Shown here: piece by piece, positions 42,049 through 51,270 of the stretch
How the letters are laid out: every line of letters starts with the position of its first letter
Numbering within the stretch: the stretch's first letter is position 1
Assembly: GCA_023518375.1 (NCBI GenBank)
Contig: CP068450.1
Coordinates: forward strand, 1-64,000
DNA from: Candidatus Hepatincola sp. Av
GTDB lineage: Bacteria; Pseudomonadota; Alphaproteobacteria; WRAU01; Hepatincolaceae
Reading direction: 5' to 3'
Length of the DNA: 64,000 nucleotides
Made by a program: the position numbers and the translations under genes
The notes under the pieces: generated by a model
Told to the model about the DNA's origin: nothing
The model's input: the letters and a program-made list of their open reading frames with translations, nothing else
Database searches by the model: none

Positions 42049-42213
42049 TCTTAAAACAAAAAAAATTATATATGAAAATCCTGTAACATGCAACTAAATT
42101 AATTTAGTATTAAACATAAATTTTAGTGTTGTAATAATTTTTACAGAGAATCTTAAACATGCTACTATATCTCGTAAGTTTGTTAAACTATATATGTAAA
42201 ATTAAAATGCCCT

Positions 42214-43233
42214 ATGAAAGTATCGGTTATTGTTCCTGTATATAATACAGCTAATTATTTATACAAAAACCTAACAAGTATTATTAATAATTCTTTTACT
42301 AATATAGAGATCCTTTGCATTAACGATGCCTCAACTGATAACTCTTTAAAAATTTTACAAGAATTTCAATGTAAAGATTCTCGTATAAAAATTGTGAATA
42401 ATAATAAAAATATGGGGTTAGCTTATACTAAACAAGTTGGGCTAGATAAAGCAATTGGTGAATACATTATGGTTGTAGATTCCGATGATTTTGTATCACC
42501 TAATTTTATTCAAATTGCATTTGAAGCTATAGAAGAATCTCAAGCAGATATTGTTTTTTTTCAGCATGCTATTTACCCAACAGGAGCTAGAGCAGATTTT
42601 CAGTATAATATGTTAATTAACCCAGAATATAAAACAAGCCATCAAGAAAAAGCCTTACTTCACTTATATGCTTTTGATTGGGCTAAAATTTATAAAAAAC
42701 AATTAGTTACTGATAATAATATTAAATATTTAATTGTTCGATCTTTTGAAGATATTTATTTTAATACTTGTTTGTTAGCTTGTGCAAAACTTGTGCAATT
42801 TATACCAAAGACCCTTTATTACTATTATATTCATGAACGTTCCATTACCAATACAAAAAGTATTCAAACAGTTTTAGATTTAATTACAGTATTTACAGCT
42901 TTAAAAAATTATTTAACTAAGAAGAATTTATGGAATGATTACAAAGAAGTTATTTTATTAAATAAATATAAAAAGGTTTATAGTTATTATATATGTGTGT
43001 TAATACAAGGCTTAGCAACAGATAATCTCCAACAAGTATTACAAGAAAATAGTAGTTTTGAAGAGTTGTTAAGTATAAGGCCCAAATTAAAGGGTAAAAT
43101 TTTCTTTTTCATGAAACGGATTTTAAAGCCAGAAATAACTGATTTTTTTACAATTAATTATTTAAAATATATGTTTCATATATCTAATTTGTTTATAAAG
43201 CAAAGATTCAAAAATAAAAATCTACAAAAATAA
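42214..43233 (+). CDS. Family 2 glycosyltransferase
   Basis: A 339-residue GT2 enzyme paralogous in its first 120 residues to the one at 39514. Seen: VSVIVPVYNTANYLYKNL, ILCINDASTDNS, NMGLAYTKQVGLDKAIGEYIMVVDSDD (DSDD metal motif). A conserved FEDIYFNTCLL segment near residue 188 resembles the catalytic E/D-D region of GT-A enzymes. The basic C-terminus may contact membrane. Sugar and acceptor are unknown. Confidence 0.87.
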   Translation: MKVSVIVPVYNTANYLYKNLTSIINNSFTNIEILCINDASTDNSLKILQEFQCKDSRIKIVNNNKNMGLAYTKQVGLDKAIGEYIMVVDSDDFVSPNFIQIAFEAIEESQADIVFFQHAIYPTGARADFQYNMLINPEYKTSHQEKALLHLYAFDWAKIYKKQLVTDNNIKYLIVRSFEDIYFNTCLLACAKLVQFIPKTLYYYYIHERSITNTKSIQTVLDLITVFTALKNYLTKKNLWNDYKEVILLNKYKKVYSYYICVLIQGLATDNLQQVLQENSSFEELLSIRPKLKGKIFFFMKRILKPEITDFFTINYLKYMFHISNLFIKQRFKNKNLQK

Positions 43234-43353
43234 AAGATTTTCATTTGAATTGGGGCTAGAATATCTAGAAAAACCAGAAAATATGTTTGTTTTCTTAAAA
43301 AATAGGGATTATGATATGATGTTAGTAAGAATTATAAGAATAAAGGTTAAATA

Positions 43354-45954
43354 GTGCTTAGTTTATTTGGAAATTTTTTTGGTAATTCAAATAGTAAAAT
43401 TATAAAGAAATATTTACCTCTTGTTAAAGAAATCAATAGTTATGCTGATAAATTTGCTAAGTTAACTGACGATGCTTTGAAGTTAAAAACCACAGAATTT
43501 AAACAACGCTTAGCTAATAAAGAAACTTTAGATGAATTACTACCTGAAGCCTTTGCTGTTACTCGTGAAGCGGCCACCAGAGTATTAGGCCAACGCCATT
43601 ATGATGTGCAATTGATGGGTGGTATCACATTACATAATGCTATGATTGCCGAGATGTTTACAGGGGAGGGTAAAACCTTAGTAGCTACATTGCCAGCATA
43701 CTTAAATGCTTTAACTGAAAAAGGCGTTCATTTAATTACAGTGAATGATTATTTAGCCCGCCGTGATAGTGAATGGATGGGAGCAATTTTTAAGTTTTTA
43801 GATTTAAGTGTAGGTTGTATTACTGGTTCTTCAAGTGAAGAAGAAAGAAGAACGGCATACTTAGCAGATATTACTTATGGTACTAATAATGAGTTTGGTT
43901 TTGATTATTTAAGGGATAATATGAAGCTTACAACAAGCCAACTTTGTCAACGCCCTTTTAACTATGCTATTATAGATGAAATAGATTCCATTTTAATTGA
44001 TGAAGCCAGAACTCCTTTAATTATTTCAGGTCCAGCTGAAGATAAAACCACAGTTTATAAAATAGTTAATGGTTTTGTAAAACTTTTTACTCCAAAGGAA
44101 GACTTTGAAGTAGATGAAAAACATAAAAGTATTAACATTACAGAAAAGGGGTTAGCTAAATTAGAGAAAATACTAGCCAATGCTGGTATGGTAACTAAAT
44201 CTAGTTTATTTGAAGCCCAAAATATCCAGTTGTATCATTTCGTTACCCAAGCTATTAGAGCCCATTACTTATTTAAAAAAGAGGTTGACTACCTAGTTCA
44301 AGAAGGTCAGGTTGTTTTAATAGATGAATTTACTGGTAGAATAATGGATGGTAGAAGGTTTTCAGATGGTTTACACCAAGCGTTAGAAGCTAAAGAGGGT
44401 ATTAAAATTCGCCAAGAAAACCAAACCTTAGCTTCTATTACCTTTCAAAATTATTTTAAAATGTACCCTAAATTATCTGGTATGACTGGTACAGCTAGTA
44501 CAGAAAGTTTAGAGTTTGCAGATATTTACTCTTTAAAAGTAGTAAGTATACCTGCTCATAAGCCAGTTACAAGGAAAGATCTGAACGATGAAATTTATTT
44601 AACTTACAAAGAAAAAGTAGCAGCAATTGTAGCTAAGGTTAAAGAATGCCATGCTAAAAGGCAACCTGTATTAATTGGTACTGTAAGTATTGAGAAATCA
44701 GAGAAACTTTCTCTAGCACTCAAAGCAGTTAAACTACCACATAATATTTTAAATGCAAAACATCATGATAAAGAGGCTCAAATTATTTCTCAAGCAGGTA
44801 AGAGTGGTTCCATAACTATTGCCACCAATATGGCGGGAAGAGGAACAGATATTCAATTAGGTGGTAATGCAGATATGATTATTGCAGATACTAATATGGA
44901 AAGTTTAGATGAAGAGGAAAGAAAGTCACAAATTACTAAAATTCAACAAGAGGTGAAGGCAGATAAGAAAAAAGTTTTACAAGCTGGTGGCTTATGTGTT
45001 ATTGGAACAGAACGTCATGAAAGTAGAAGAATTGATAACCAACTTCGTGGTAGGTCTGGTCGGCAAGGTGAAATAGGAATGTCTGTTTTTTACATCTCTT
45101 TAGAAGATGATCTCATGCGAATTTTTGGATCTTCTAAACTAGAAGGTTTATTAAAAAAATTAGGTTTTAAAGAAGGGGAATCTGTATCTCACCCTTTAAT
45201 TTCTAAGGCTATTGAAAAAGCCCAAAAAAAAGTAGAAGAATATAATTACGAAGTAAGAAAAAATGTAGTTAAGTTTGATAATGTTATCAATGAACAAAGG
45301 CAAGTTATATATAGCCAGAGAAAGGAAATAATCAGTCATAAAATTAATATTATGCACTTAATTGAAGATAACCGTGAAGATATGATTAATAAAATCTTTA
45401 CAATTCAATTACCAGAAGATAAATACCGTGACCAATGGTCTTTTCCAGCTTTAAAGGCAGATCTAGCAAGGTTATTTAATATTCATAAACTAGATGTAGA
45501 AGATTTATTTATCAATCAAAGTGCTAGTAAAGATGATGTTAAAAATGTTATTATAGAATTATCAGCAAAACGTATTGCTACACAAATAGAAATGGTTCAA
45601 CAAGCAAACTTTGAAAATACCCTAAGGGAAATATGTTTGCAAATTTTAGACCATGCTTGGAAAAGACATTTATTAGAATTAGACTACGTTAGAAGTTCTA
45701 TTAATTTAAGAGCCTATGCTAATAAAGATCCTTTTAATGAGTATCAGAAAGAATCGTTTTATTTATTTTCTTCTATGTTAGAAGATTTTAAAGAACAGTT
45801 AATTTCTGTGGTACATCATATAGAGTTTAAACTCTCAGAAAACAATGTAGATTCAAACGAGGGATCAGAGATTAATAAAATAGAAAAAATAGGAAGAAAC
45901 AGCCCTTGCCCTTGTGGTTCAGGAAAAAAGTATAAAGCGTGCCATGGAAAATAG
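43354..45954 (+). CDS. secA: Preprotein translocase ATPase SecA
   Basis: An 866-residue motor of the Sec pathway, starting with GTG behind an AAAGG site. Walker A is in GEGKTLVATLPAYL (about residue 103), the DEAD-box-like Walker B in IIDEIDSILIDEARTPLIIS, followed by SGMTGTA and ATNMAGRGTDIQLGG. The C-terminal zinc tail CPCGSGKKYKACHGK is intact, so SecB or ribosome contact is likely preserved. It exports the signal-peptide proteins seen in this window. Confidence 0.97.
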   Translation: MLSLFGNFFGNSNSKIIKKYLPLVKEINSYADKFAKLTDDALKLKTTEFKQRLANKETLDELLPEAFAVTREAATRVLGQRHYDVQLMGGITLHNAMIAEMFTGEGKTLVATLPAYLNALTEKGVHLITVNDYLARRDSEWMGAIFKFLDLSVGCITGSSSEEERRTAYLADITYGTNNEFGFDYLRDNMKLTTSQLCQRPFNYAIIDEIDSILIDEARTPLIISGPAEDKTTVYKIVNGFVKLFTPKEDFEVDEKHKSINITEKGLAKLEKILANAGMVTKSSLFEAQNIQLYHFVTQAIRAHYLFKKEVDYLVQEGQVVLIDEFTGRIMDGRRFSDGLHQALEAKEGIKIRQENQTLASITFQNYFKMYPKLSGMTGTASTESLEFADIYSLKVVSIPAHKPVTRKDLNDEIYLTYKEKVAAIVAKVKECHAKRQPVLIGTVSIEKSEKLSLALKAVKLPHNILNAKHHDKEAQIISQAGKSGSITIATNMAGRGTDIQLGGNADMIIADTNMESLDEEERKSQITKIQQEVKADKKKVLQAGGLCVIGTERHESRRIDNQLRGRSGRQGEIGMSVFYISLEDDLMRIFGSSKLEGLLKKLGFKEGESVSHPLISKAIEKAQKKVEEYNYEVRKNVVKFDNVINEQRQVIYSQRKEIISHKINIMHLIEDNREDMINKIFTIQLPEDKYRDQWSFPALKADLARLFNIHKLDVEDLFINQSASKDDVKNVIIELSAKRIATQIEMVQQANFENTLREICLQILDHAWKRHLLELDYVRSSINLRAYANKDPFNEYQKESFYLFSSMLEDFKEQLISVVHHIEFKLSENNVDSNEGSEINKIEKIGRNSPCPCGSGKKYKACHGK

Positions 45955-46417
45955 TTTTGATGCTAATGTTTTAGATATATTTTTTCTTATAATTATTGCT
46001 TACTTTGCCATAATGACGGCACTTAGTGGTTTCTTTGATGAGTTAATCTCGATTATTTCTGTAATTATAGCTGCTTTAGTCTCTTATTTTTTTGGATACT
46101 GGTTTGAAGATATCCTATTAGAGTACTTAGGTATACCATTTATTAGTAAAACTTTAGCTTATTCATTTGTTTTTTTAGTAGCTTTACTTATTGTAAACCG
46201 TTTATTAAAATTTGTTTTTGTCCAAATGAAAGTAAATAAAAGTTTAGATATGTTTTTAGGTTTTTTTGTTGGAGCTTTAAAAGGGCTAATTATTGTAGGT
46301 GGGCTAATATTTGTGGTTAATTTTATTTTTCCTATATCTTCACAACCAGAATTCTTTTTAGATTCTAAAGTTAACCAAGCTCTAACAGAAATTGGTGCAG
46401 AAATAACAGGTAATTAG
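45944..46417 (+). CDS. CvpA-family membrane protein
   Basis: About 157 residues with four predicted membrane helices, matching the CvpA (colicin V production) family: DIFFLIIIAYFAIMTALSGFFDEL, FGYWFEDILLEYLG, NRLLKFVFVQMKVNKSLDMFLGFFVGALKGLII. The ATG at 45944 lies within the end of secA (11-base overlap), implying coupling; an upstream ATG at 45914 in the same frame would only add hydrophilic residues. The role of CvpA proteins in envelope biology is not well defined. Confidence 0.8.
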   Translation: MENSFDANVLDIFFLIIIAYFAIMTALSGFFDELISIISVIIAALVSYFFGYWFEDILLEYLGIPFISKTLAYSFVFLVALLIVNRLLKFVFVQMKVNKSLDMFLGFFVGALKGLIIVGGLIFVVNFIFPISSQPEFFLDSKVNQALTEIGAEITGN

Positions 46418-46511
46418 GGAAAGAGCCTTTTTAGATTGCTTTCTAAAAAGAATCCTATTAAAATTACCAAATAAATGCGTGGACAACGCTTAACTTAGAG
46501 AGAGTGCTATT

Positions 46512-47177
46512 ATGAGTCCAGAAAAAAATTTAGTAAAAGAATTAAATAATGAATTAAGAAAAGATAGAGTAATTTTATTTTTTAAAACTCATTTAGTAAA
46601 AATTGTTTTATTAGTAGTTGCTATTGTAATTATTGCTATTGCTTTAACTACTTATAATTTTCTTATGGAAAATAAAGCAAAAAAGAATAGTATTGTATTT
46701 GCTAAGGTTCAAGATGAATTTTCTACTGGTAAGGTTGAAAACGCTATTAAATTATTAGATGCTTTAACCCACGATGGTACCAATGGTTACCAATTTATTG
46801 CTTATATGTCTAAGGCTAATATTGCCGTACAAAAAGGACAACTAAAAAAAGCCGTAGAAATTATTAAAACTGCTGAAGAAAAAGTTTCTTTACCTAAGTA
46901 TTATAAAAATATGCTTACAACTATGGTGTATATTTTAAGAATTAATTCTGATGAAGATACAAAAAATATTCTTACTGATTTATCTAAAGATTTAAATGAA
47001 AAAGATGATTTCTATTATTTTAAACTAGAAATATATGCTTCGGCTTTATTTATGAATAAACAGTATAAAGAATCTTTAGCTTCTTATGAGAAAATTATTA
47101 ATGGTAAAAATGTTCCTCAAGATCTTCAAGAACGTGCCCTTAGAGCTAAAGGGCTACTTGTAGGCTATGTTAAATAA
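46512..47177 (+). CDS. YfgM-like tetratricopeptide inner-membrane protein
   Basis: A 221-residue protein with a cytoplasmic start, one membrane helix (about residues 28-51) and a periplasmic TPR-like region (VENAIKLLDALTHDG, GQLKKAVEIIKTAEEKV, NKQYKESLASYEKIINGK). Position directly before bamB and der matches the yfgM-bamB-der order of other proteobacteria. In E. coli YfgM works with the chaperone PpiD at SecYEG. Sequence identity to YfgM is likely low, so the call leans on context. Confidence 0.75.
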   Translation: MSPEKNLVKELNNELRKDRVILFFKTHLVKIVLLVVAIVIIAIALTTYNFLMENKAKKNSIVFAKVQDEFSTGKVENAIKLLDALTHDGTNGYQFIAYMSKANIAVQKGQLKKAVEIIKTAEEKVSLPKYYKNMLTTMVYILRINSDEDTKNILTDLSKDLNEKDDFYYFKLEIYASALFMNKQYKESLASYEKIINGKNVPQDLQERALRAKGLLVGYVK

Positions 47178-47184
47178 TTAGGCA

Positions 47185-48399
47185 ATGCTTTTAAAAAACG
47201 TAAAATTTTTTGTTTTAATTTATGCTTTGTTAACTTTTTTTCAGCCAATACAGGCAGAACAAGTTCATGATTTAGATGTAATAAACTATAATGTAGCAGG
47301 TATTATACCTGCTATTAACTTTAAAGAAGATGTTAATTTAAAGAAACTTAGAAAATATAATGTTTCTGATTCTTACCGTGATGGAAAAAGAGTACCTAAT
47401 TTAGTAATACATAATAATATCTTATATGTATTAAATGATGAGCTGAAATTAATTTTAATAGACTTAGATAGAAATAAAAAAATTAAAAGTTATAGTTTTA
47501 TTAAAAATAAAAACCTAAGCTGTGCTGGTATATCTTATAATGATGGTTATCTTTATATAGCCCTTAGTAACGGGCAATTAGTGGTTTTTTCTTTAATTAG
47601 TAATAGTGTTTTTTGGGAGCAAACAGTTCCAACCCCAATAAATTCTGTACCACTGGTTTATGATGACAAGGTTTTTGTAGTTTCCCATAATACTATTTAT
47701 GCTTTAAATAAAAATACTGGTGATATTCTATGGAAGTATATTGCTTCAAAATCTGGTATTTCTTTTCGTATAGATTACGCACCAACAATCTTTGCCGATC
47801 AACTCATTATAGGTTTATCTTCTTCCGATGTGATTGGGCTACGTTTGGCTCAGGGCAATGTTACTTATAAAATTAATATGGAAAGTATTTCTAAAATTAT
47901 CAAAATAAAAGTGAATCCTTTAATAGGTGATATTAAGGCTTCAGTTATCCCTGTAAACCATAATTTTTTAGTTTTTACTAATGACAAAATGGCATTAGTA
48001 GATTTTAATACCCAAAAGAAACTTTGGGTTATTAATAATTATGGTTCTTATAATACGCCAATTCTTTATCATAATACTTTTTTTACCATAGATATTTATG
48101 GTAACTTAATGAATGCCAATATAAAAGATGGTAATATTAATTGGAAAAAAAGGTTAGTTAGTAGTTTAGAAAATAAAAAAAGAGTTTTTTGGTTTGGTCC
48201 TCGTTTAGTAAATGGTGATTTAATAGTAAATAATACTATTGGTGATGTACTAATTGTTTCAGCAAAAGACGGTACTACTAAAACAAAACGCCGTTTGTTT
48301 ACCTATAAAAAAGAAAAGCTATATACTCCAATTAATATTACTTCTAATACTATGGCGGTATTAAGTAATATGGGTAATTTATATATTTATGGAAAATAA
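47185..48399 (+). CDS. bamB: Outer membrane assembly protein BamB-like beta-propeller
   Basis: A 404-residue protein with a signal peptide (MLLKNVKFFVLIYALLTFF, cleavage after IQA) and PQQ-type propeller blades (VFVVSHNTIYALNKNTGDILWKY, ALVDFNTQKKLWVI, FTIDIYGNLMNANIKDGNINWKK). BamB is a lipoprotein of the BAM complex in most proteobacteria, but there is no lipobox Cys here, so it may be a soluble periplasmic form. It overlaps der by 11 bases. Confidence 0.82.
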   Translation: MLLKNVKFFVLIYALLTFFQPIQAEQVHDLDVINYNVAGIIPAINFKEDVNLKKLRKYNVSDSYRDGKRVPNLVIHNNILYVLNDELKLILIDLDRNKKIKSYSFIKNKNLSCAGISYNDGYLYIALSNGQLVVFSLISNSVFWEQTVPTPINSVPLVYDDKVFVVSHNTIYALNKNTGDILWKYIASKSGISFRIDYAPTIFADQLIIGLSSSDVIGLRLAQGNVTYKINMESISKIIKIKVNPLIGDIKASVIPVNHNFLVFTNDKMALVDFNTQKKLWVINNYGSYNTPILYHNTFFTIDIYGNLMNANIKDGNINWKKRLVSSLENKKRVFWFGPRLVNGDLIVNNTIGDVLIVSAKDGTTKTKRRLFTYKKEKLYTPINITSNTMAVLSNMGNLYIYGK

Positions 48400-49759
48400 T
48401 TTGTTTAAAGTTGCAATTATTGGTAGACCTAATGTTGGTAAATCTACCTTATTTAATTTTTTAAGTGGTAAGCAGATTGCTTTAACTAGTGCTATTGCTG
48501 GCTTGACTAGAGATAGAAAAGAAAACATTGCTGAACTCTACGATATTAAATTCACTTTAATAGATACTGGTGGCTATGATGTATTAGAGGAAGGGATTAA
48601 TACACTAATTTGGCAACAATCTAAGGAAGCTATTAAACAAGCTGATGTTATTTTATTTGTATTAGACGGTAATGTAGGCGTTAGTCCCATTGATTCCTAT
48701 TTAGCTAATTTGTTAAGAATCGAGGCAAAACCAACAATTTTAGTAGTGAATAAAGTAGATACCCGTGAGTCAAAAAAACATTTAAGTGCTTTTCATGAAT
48801 TAGGTTTTAATGATATTTGTTATGTTTCGGCAGTGCATGGCATGGGTATGCGAGATTTATATGATATTCTAAAAAAATACTACAAAGATTATAAGAAAGC
48901 TCATGGTAAATTAGCTAACAATATTACTAAGCCAGATCTTATGCTTTCTTTTGTAGGTAAGCCTAATGTTGGTAAGTCTACTTTAATTAATACTTTATTA
49001 CAAGAAGATAGGGTAGTAGCTAGTAATATTGCTGGTACCACCAGAGATTCTATTTATTTAGATCTACACTACAATAACCAATATATTAAACTAGTAGATA
49101 CAGCAGGTTTAAGGCGTAGAAGTAAAGTAAATGAGGGAGTAGAAAAACTTGCCAATAGTGATAGTATTAAGGCTATTAATTTTTCTACAGTGGTTGCTTT
49201 AATTATTTCTGCCGAAGATGGGTTAACCAAGCAAGACCTAACTCTAGCCCAGCATATTGTAAAAGAAGGTAGAGGCTTAATAATTGTGATTAATAAAATT
49301 GACCTAATAAAGCATAAAAAAGCTTTTATTAATGAGGTTACTAAAACTATTGAAGATAATTTCTTTCAAATTAAAACACCTTATATTATAGGAGTATCTG
49401 CCCTAAAAGATAAAGATATTAACATTATTTTAAATACTGCTTTAGAGCTTTATACAAAATGGCAATTTACTATTAGTACAGCTAAATTAAATGTATGGTT
49501 AAGGGATACAATATTTGCTAAACAACCACCCTCTATAAAGGGAAAACGTTTAAAAGTTAAATATGCTACCCAAACAAAAGAACGTCCACCTACTATTAGC
49601 CTATGGAGTAATTTTGTAAAAGAGTTTCCCCAAAGTTACCTACGTTATTTACAAAATGAATTCTACAAAACTTTTAATTTATGGGGCTGTACCTTACGTT
49701 TTATTGTGAAAAAGTCTGATAATCCATACGCTCAAACTAATAAGAAAAAGCCAAAATAA
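48389..49759 (+). CDS. der: Ribosome biogenesis GTPase Der (EngA)
   Basis: A 456-residue double-GTPase. First G domain: GRPNVGKSTLFN (about residues 11-22), DTGGYD, NKVD. Second: GKPNVGKSTLIN (near 190), DTAGLRRRSKVNEGVEKL, NKID. A C-terminal KH-like domain (KLNVWLRDTIF, KVKYATQTKERPPTISLW, NEFYKTFNLWGCTLRFIVK) completes it. It acts in 50S subunit assembly. It starts inside the end of bamB. Length is normal. Confidence 0.97.
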   Translation: MENNLFKVAIIGRPNVGKSTLFNFLSGKQIALTSAIAGLTRDRKENIAELYDIKFTLIDTGGYDVLEEGINTLIWQQSKEAIKQADVILFVLDGNVGVSPIDSYLANLLRIEAKPTILVVNKVDTRESKKHLSAFHELGFNDICYVSAVHGMGMRDLYDILKKYYKDYKKAHGKLANNITKPDLMLSFVGKPNVGKSTLINTLLQEDRVVASNIAGTTRDSIYLDLHYNNQYIKLVDTAGLRRRSKVNEGVEKLANSDSIKAINFSTVVALIISAEDGLTKQDLTLAQHIVKEGRGLIIVINKIDLIKHKKAFINEVTKTIEDNFFQIKTPYIIGVSALKDKDINIILNTALELYTKWQFTISTAKLNVWLRDTIFAKQPPSIKGKRLKVKYATQTKERPPTISLWSNFVKEFPQSYLRYLQNEFYKTFNLWGCTLRFIVKKSDNPYAQTNKKKPK

Positions 49760-49872
49760 TAAATTATTACCCTAATAATTAATGGTTATTTTTTGTATTC
49801 ATTGTTAATTTTACTAGGCAATAATTATTATCACTTAATAAATAATTTAATTCTTTTTTCCAATTCTTTATA

Positions 49873-51264
49873 TTACTTATTTTGTGTTTTTTTTATTAAC
49901 TGAATTATTTGGCTAATATTAGAAATTTCTATAATATTAATGCTATCTTTTAAGGCAGTTAGCAAAAGTTTTTTTTGTTTATCTTGTAGCTTAGGAATTA
50001 TAGCGGTACTAAAACCCAACCGAGCTGATTCTGCTAACCTTTTGTCTATATGAGAAACATTTCTAATTTGCCCCGATAAACTTAATTCCCCAAAAAATAC
50101 AGTATGGGCAGGAACAGCCAGATCAAAGAAAGCAGAAATCACCGAAGCACAAATTGCTAAATCTAGGGCGGGATCATAAATTTTTAGTCCTCCAGCAATA
50201 TTTAAGTAAATATCTTTGTTGGAAAATAATAAGCCAGCTCTTGATTCTAGCACCGCCGTAATCATAGATAACCTATTATTGTCGGCTCCAACCACAGCTC
50301 TTTTAGGAGAGGCAAAAACAGTATTAACTAATAAAGATTGCACCTCTACTAAAAGAGGTCGTAAACCCTCAATACCTGAAAATACTGCCGTACCACTGGT
50401 ATTTATAAGGTAGTCGTGTAAAAATAAAGCTGAAGGGTTACTAACTTCATGTAAGCCTTTTTCTAGCATTTCAAAAATTCCAATTTCATCAGTTGCCCCA
50501 AAACGATTTTTAACCGCACGAAGAATCCTAAAATTATGATTCTTTTCCCCTTCAAAATATAAAACACAATCTACAGTGTGTTCTAAAACCTTTGGTCCGG
50601 CAATTTGTCCCTCACGAGTTACATGCCCAATAATAATTAAGGCAATATTATTTTTTTTACAAAAATTAACTAATTCACTAGTACAAGCTTTAACCTGATT
50701 AATACTACCAGGAATAGAGTTGATAGTATCTAAATACATAGTTTGGATAGAGTCAATAATTAATACTTGTGGAGTATTTTTCTCAAGAGAGGCAATAATA
50801 TCGTTAACTCCTAAAGCTGTTGCTACTTTGAGGTTTTCAGTGGAAATATTTAACCTAATAGCTCTACGTTTGAGTTGGTCTAATGATTCTTCACCAGAAA
50901 TATAAATACAAGAATAGTGTAAGGATAAATTAGCCACTACTTGCATTAATAAGGTAGACTTACCAATACCAGGATCACCTCCTACTAAAATAGCTGAACC
51001 TGCAACAATACCTCCACCGCATACTCTATCAAATTCTTTAATTTGACTAAGTAGGCGTGGAATAGAGGATGTAGTTGTAGAGAAGTCTGCAAATTCTAAC
51101 TTATTAAAAGAAGAATTAAGGTTATTTTTACTATAAAAAGAATTTGGTGAAACTGTAGTTTCATCAATAGTATTCCATTCATTACAATTTTTACAATAAC
51201 CTGTCCATTTAGGGTAAGCAGTATTACAATTACTACATATATAAAGATGAGTTTTCTTTACCAT
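49873..51264 (-). CDS. radA: DNA repair protein RadA
   Basis: A 463-residue branch-migration ATPase used in recombination. Order: zinc finger (Cys 10, 13, 24, 27), Walker A GDPGIGKS (96-103), Walker B LIIDSIQTMYL, the RadA signature KNRFG, and a C-terminal Lon-like domain (KRAVVGADNNRLSMITAVLE, AGGLKIYDPALDLAI). It begins 6 bases after the disordered-protein gene upstream, so they are likely co-transcribed. No repair genes are adjacent. Confidence 0.95.
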   Translation of the reverse strand: MVKKTHLYICSNCNTAYPKWTGYCKNCNEWNTIDETTVSPNSFYSKNNLNSSFNKLEFADFSTTTSSIPRLLSQIKEFDRVCGGGIVAGSAILVGGDPGIGKSTLLMQVVANLSLHYSCIYISGEESLDQLKRRAIRLNISTENLKVATALGVNDIIASLEKNTPQVLIIDSIQTMYLDTINSIPGSINQVKACTSELVNFCKKNNIALIIIGHVTREGQIAGPKVLEHTVDCVLYFEGEKNHNFRILRAVKNRFGATDEIGIFEMLEKGLHEVSNPSALFLHDYLINTSGTAVFSGIEGLRPLLVEVQSLLVNTVFASPKRAVVGADNNRLSMITAVLESRAGLLFSNKDIYLNIAGGLKIYDPALDLAICASVISAFFDLAVPAHTVFFGELSLSGQIRNVSHIDKRLAESARLGFSTAIIPKLQDKQKKLLLTALKDSINIIEISNISQIIQLIKKTQNK

Positions 51265-51270
51265 TAAGAA

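Noticed and set aside
41908..42093. 61-codon frame on the minus strand
   Set aside because: It is the tRNA-Leu gene read as protein.
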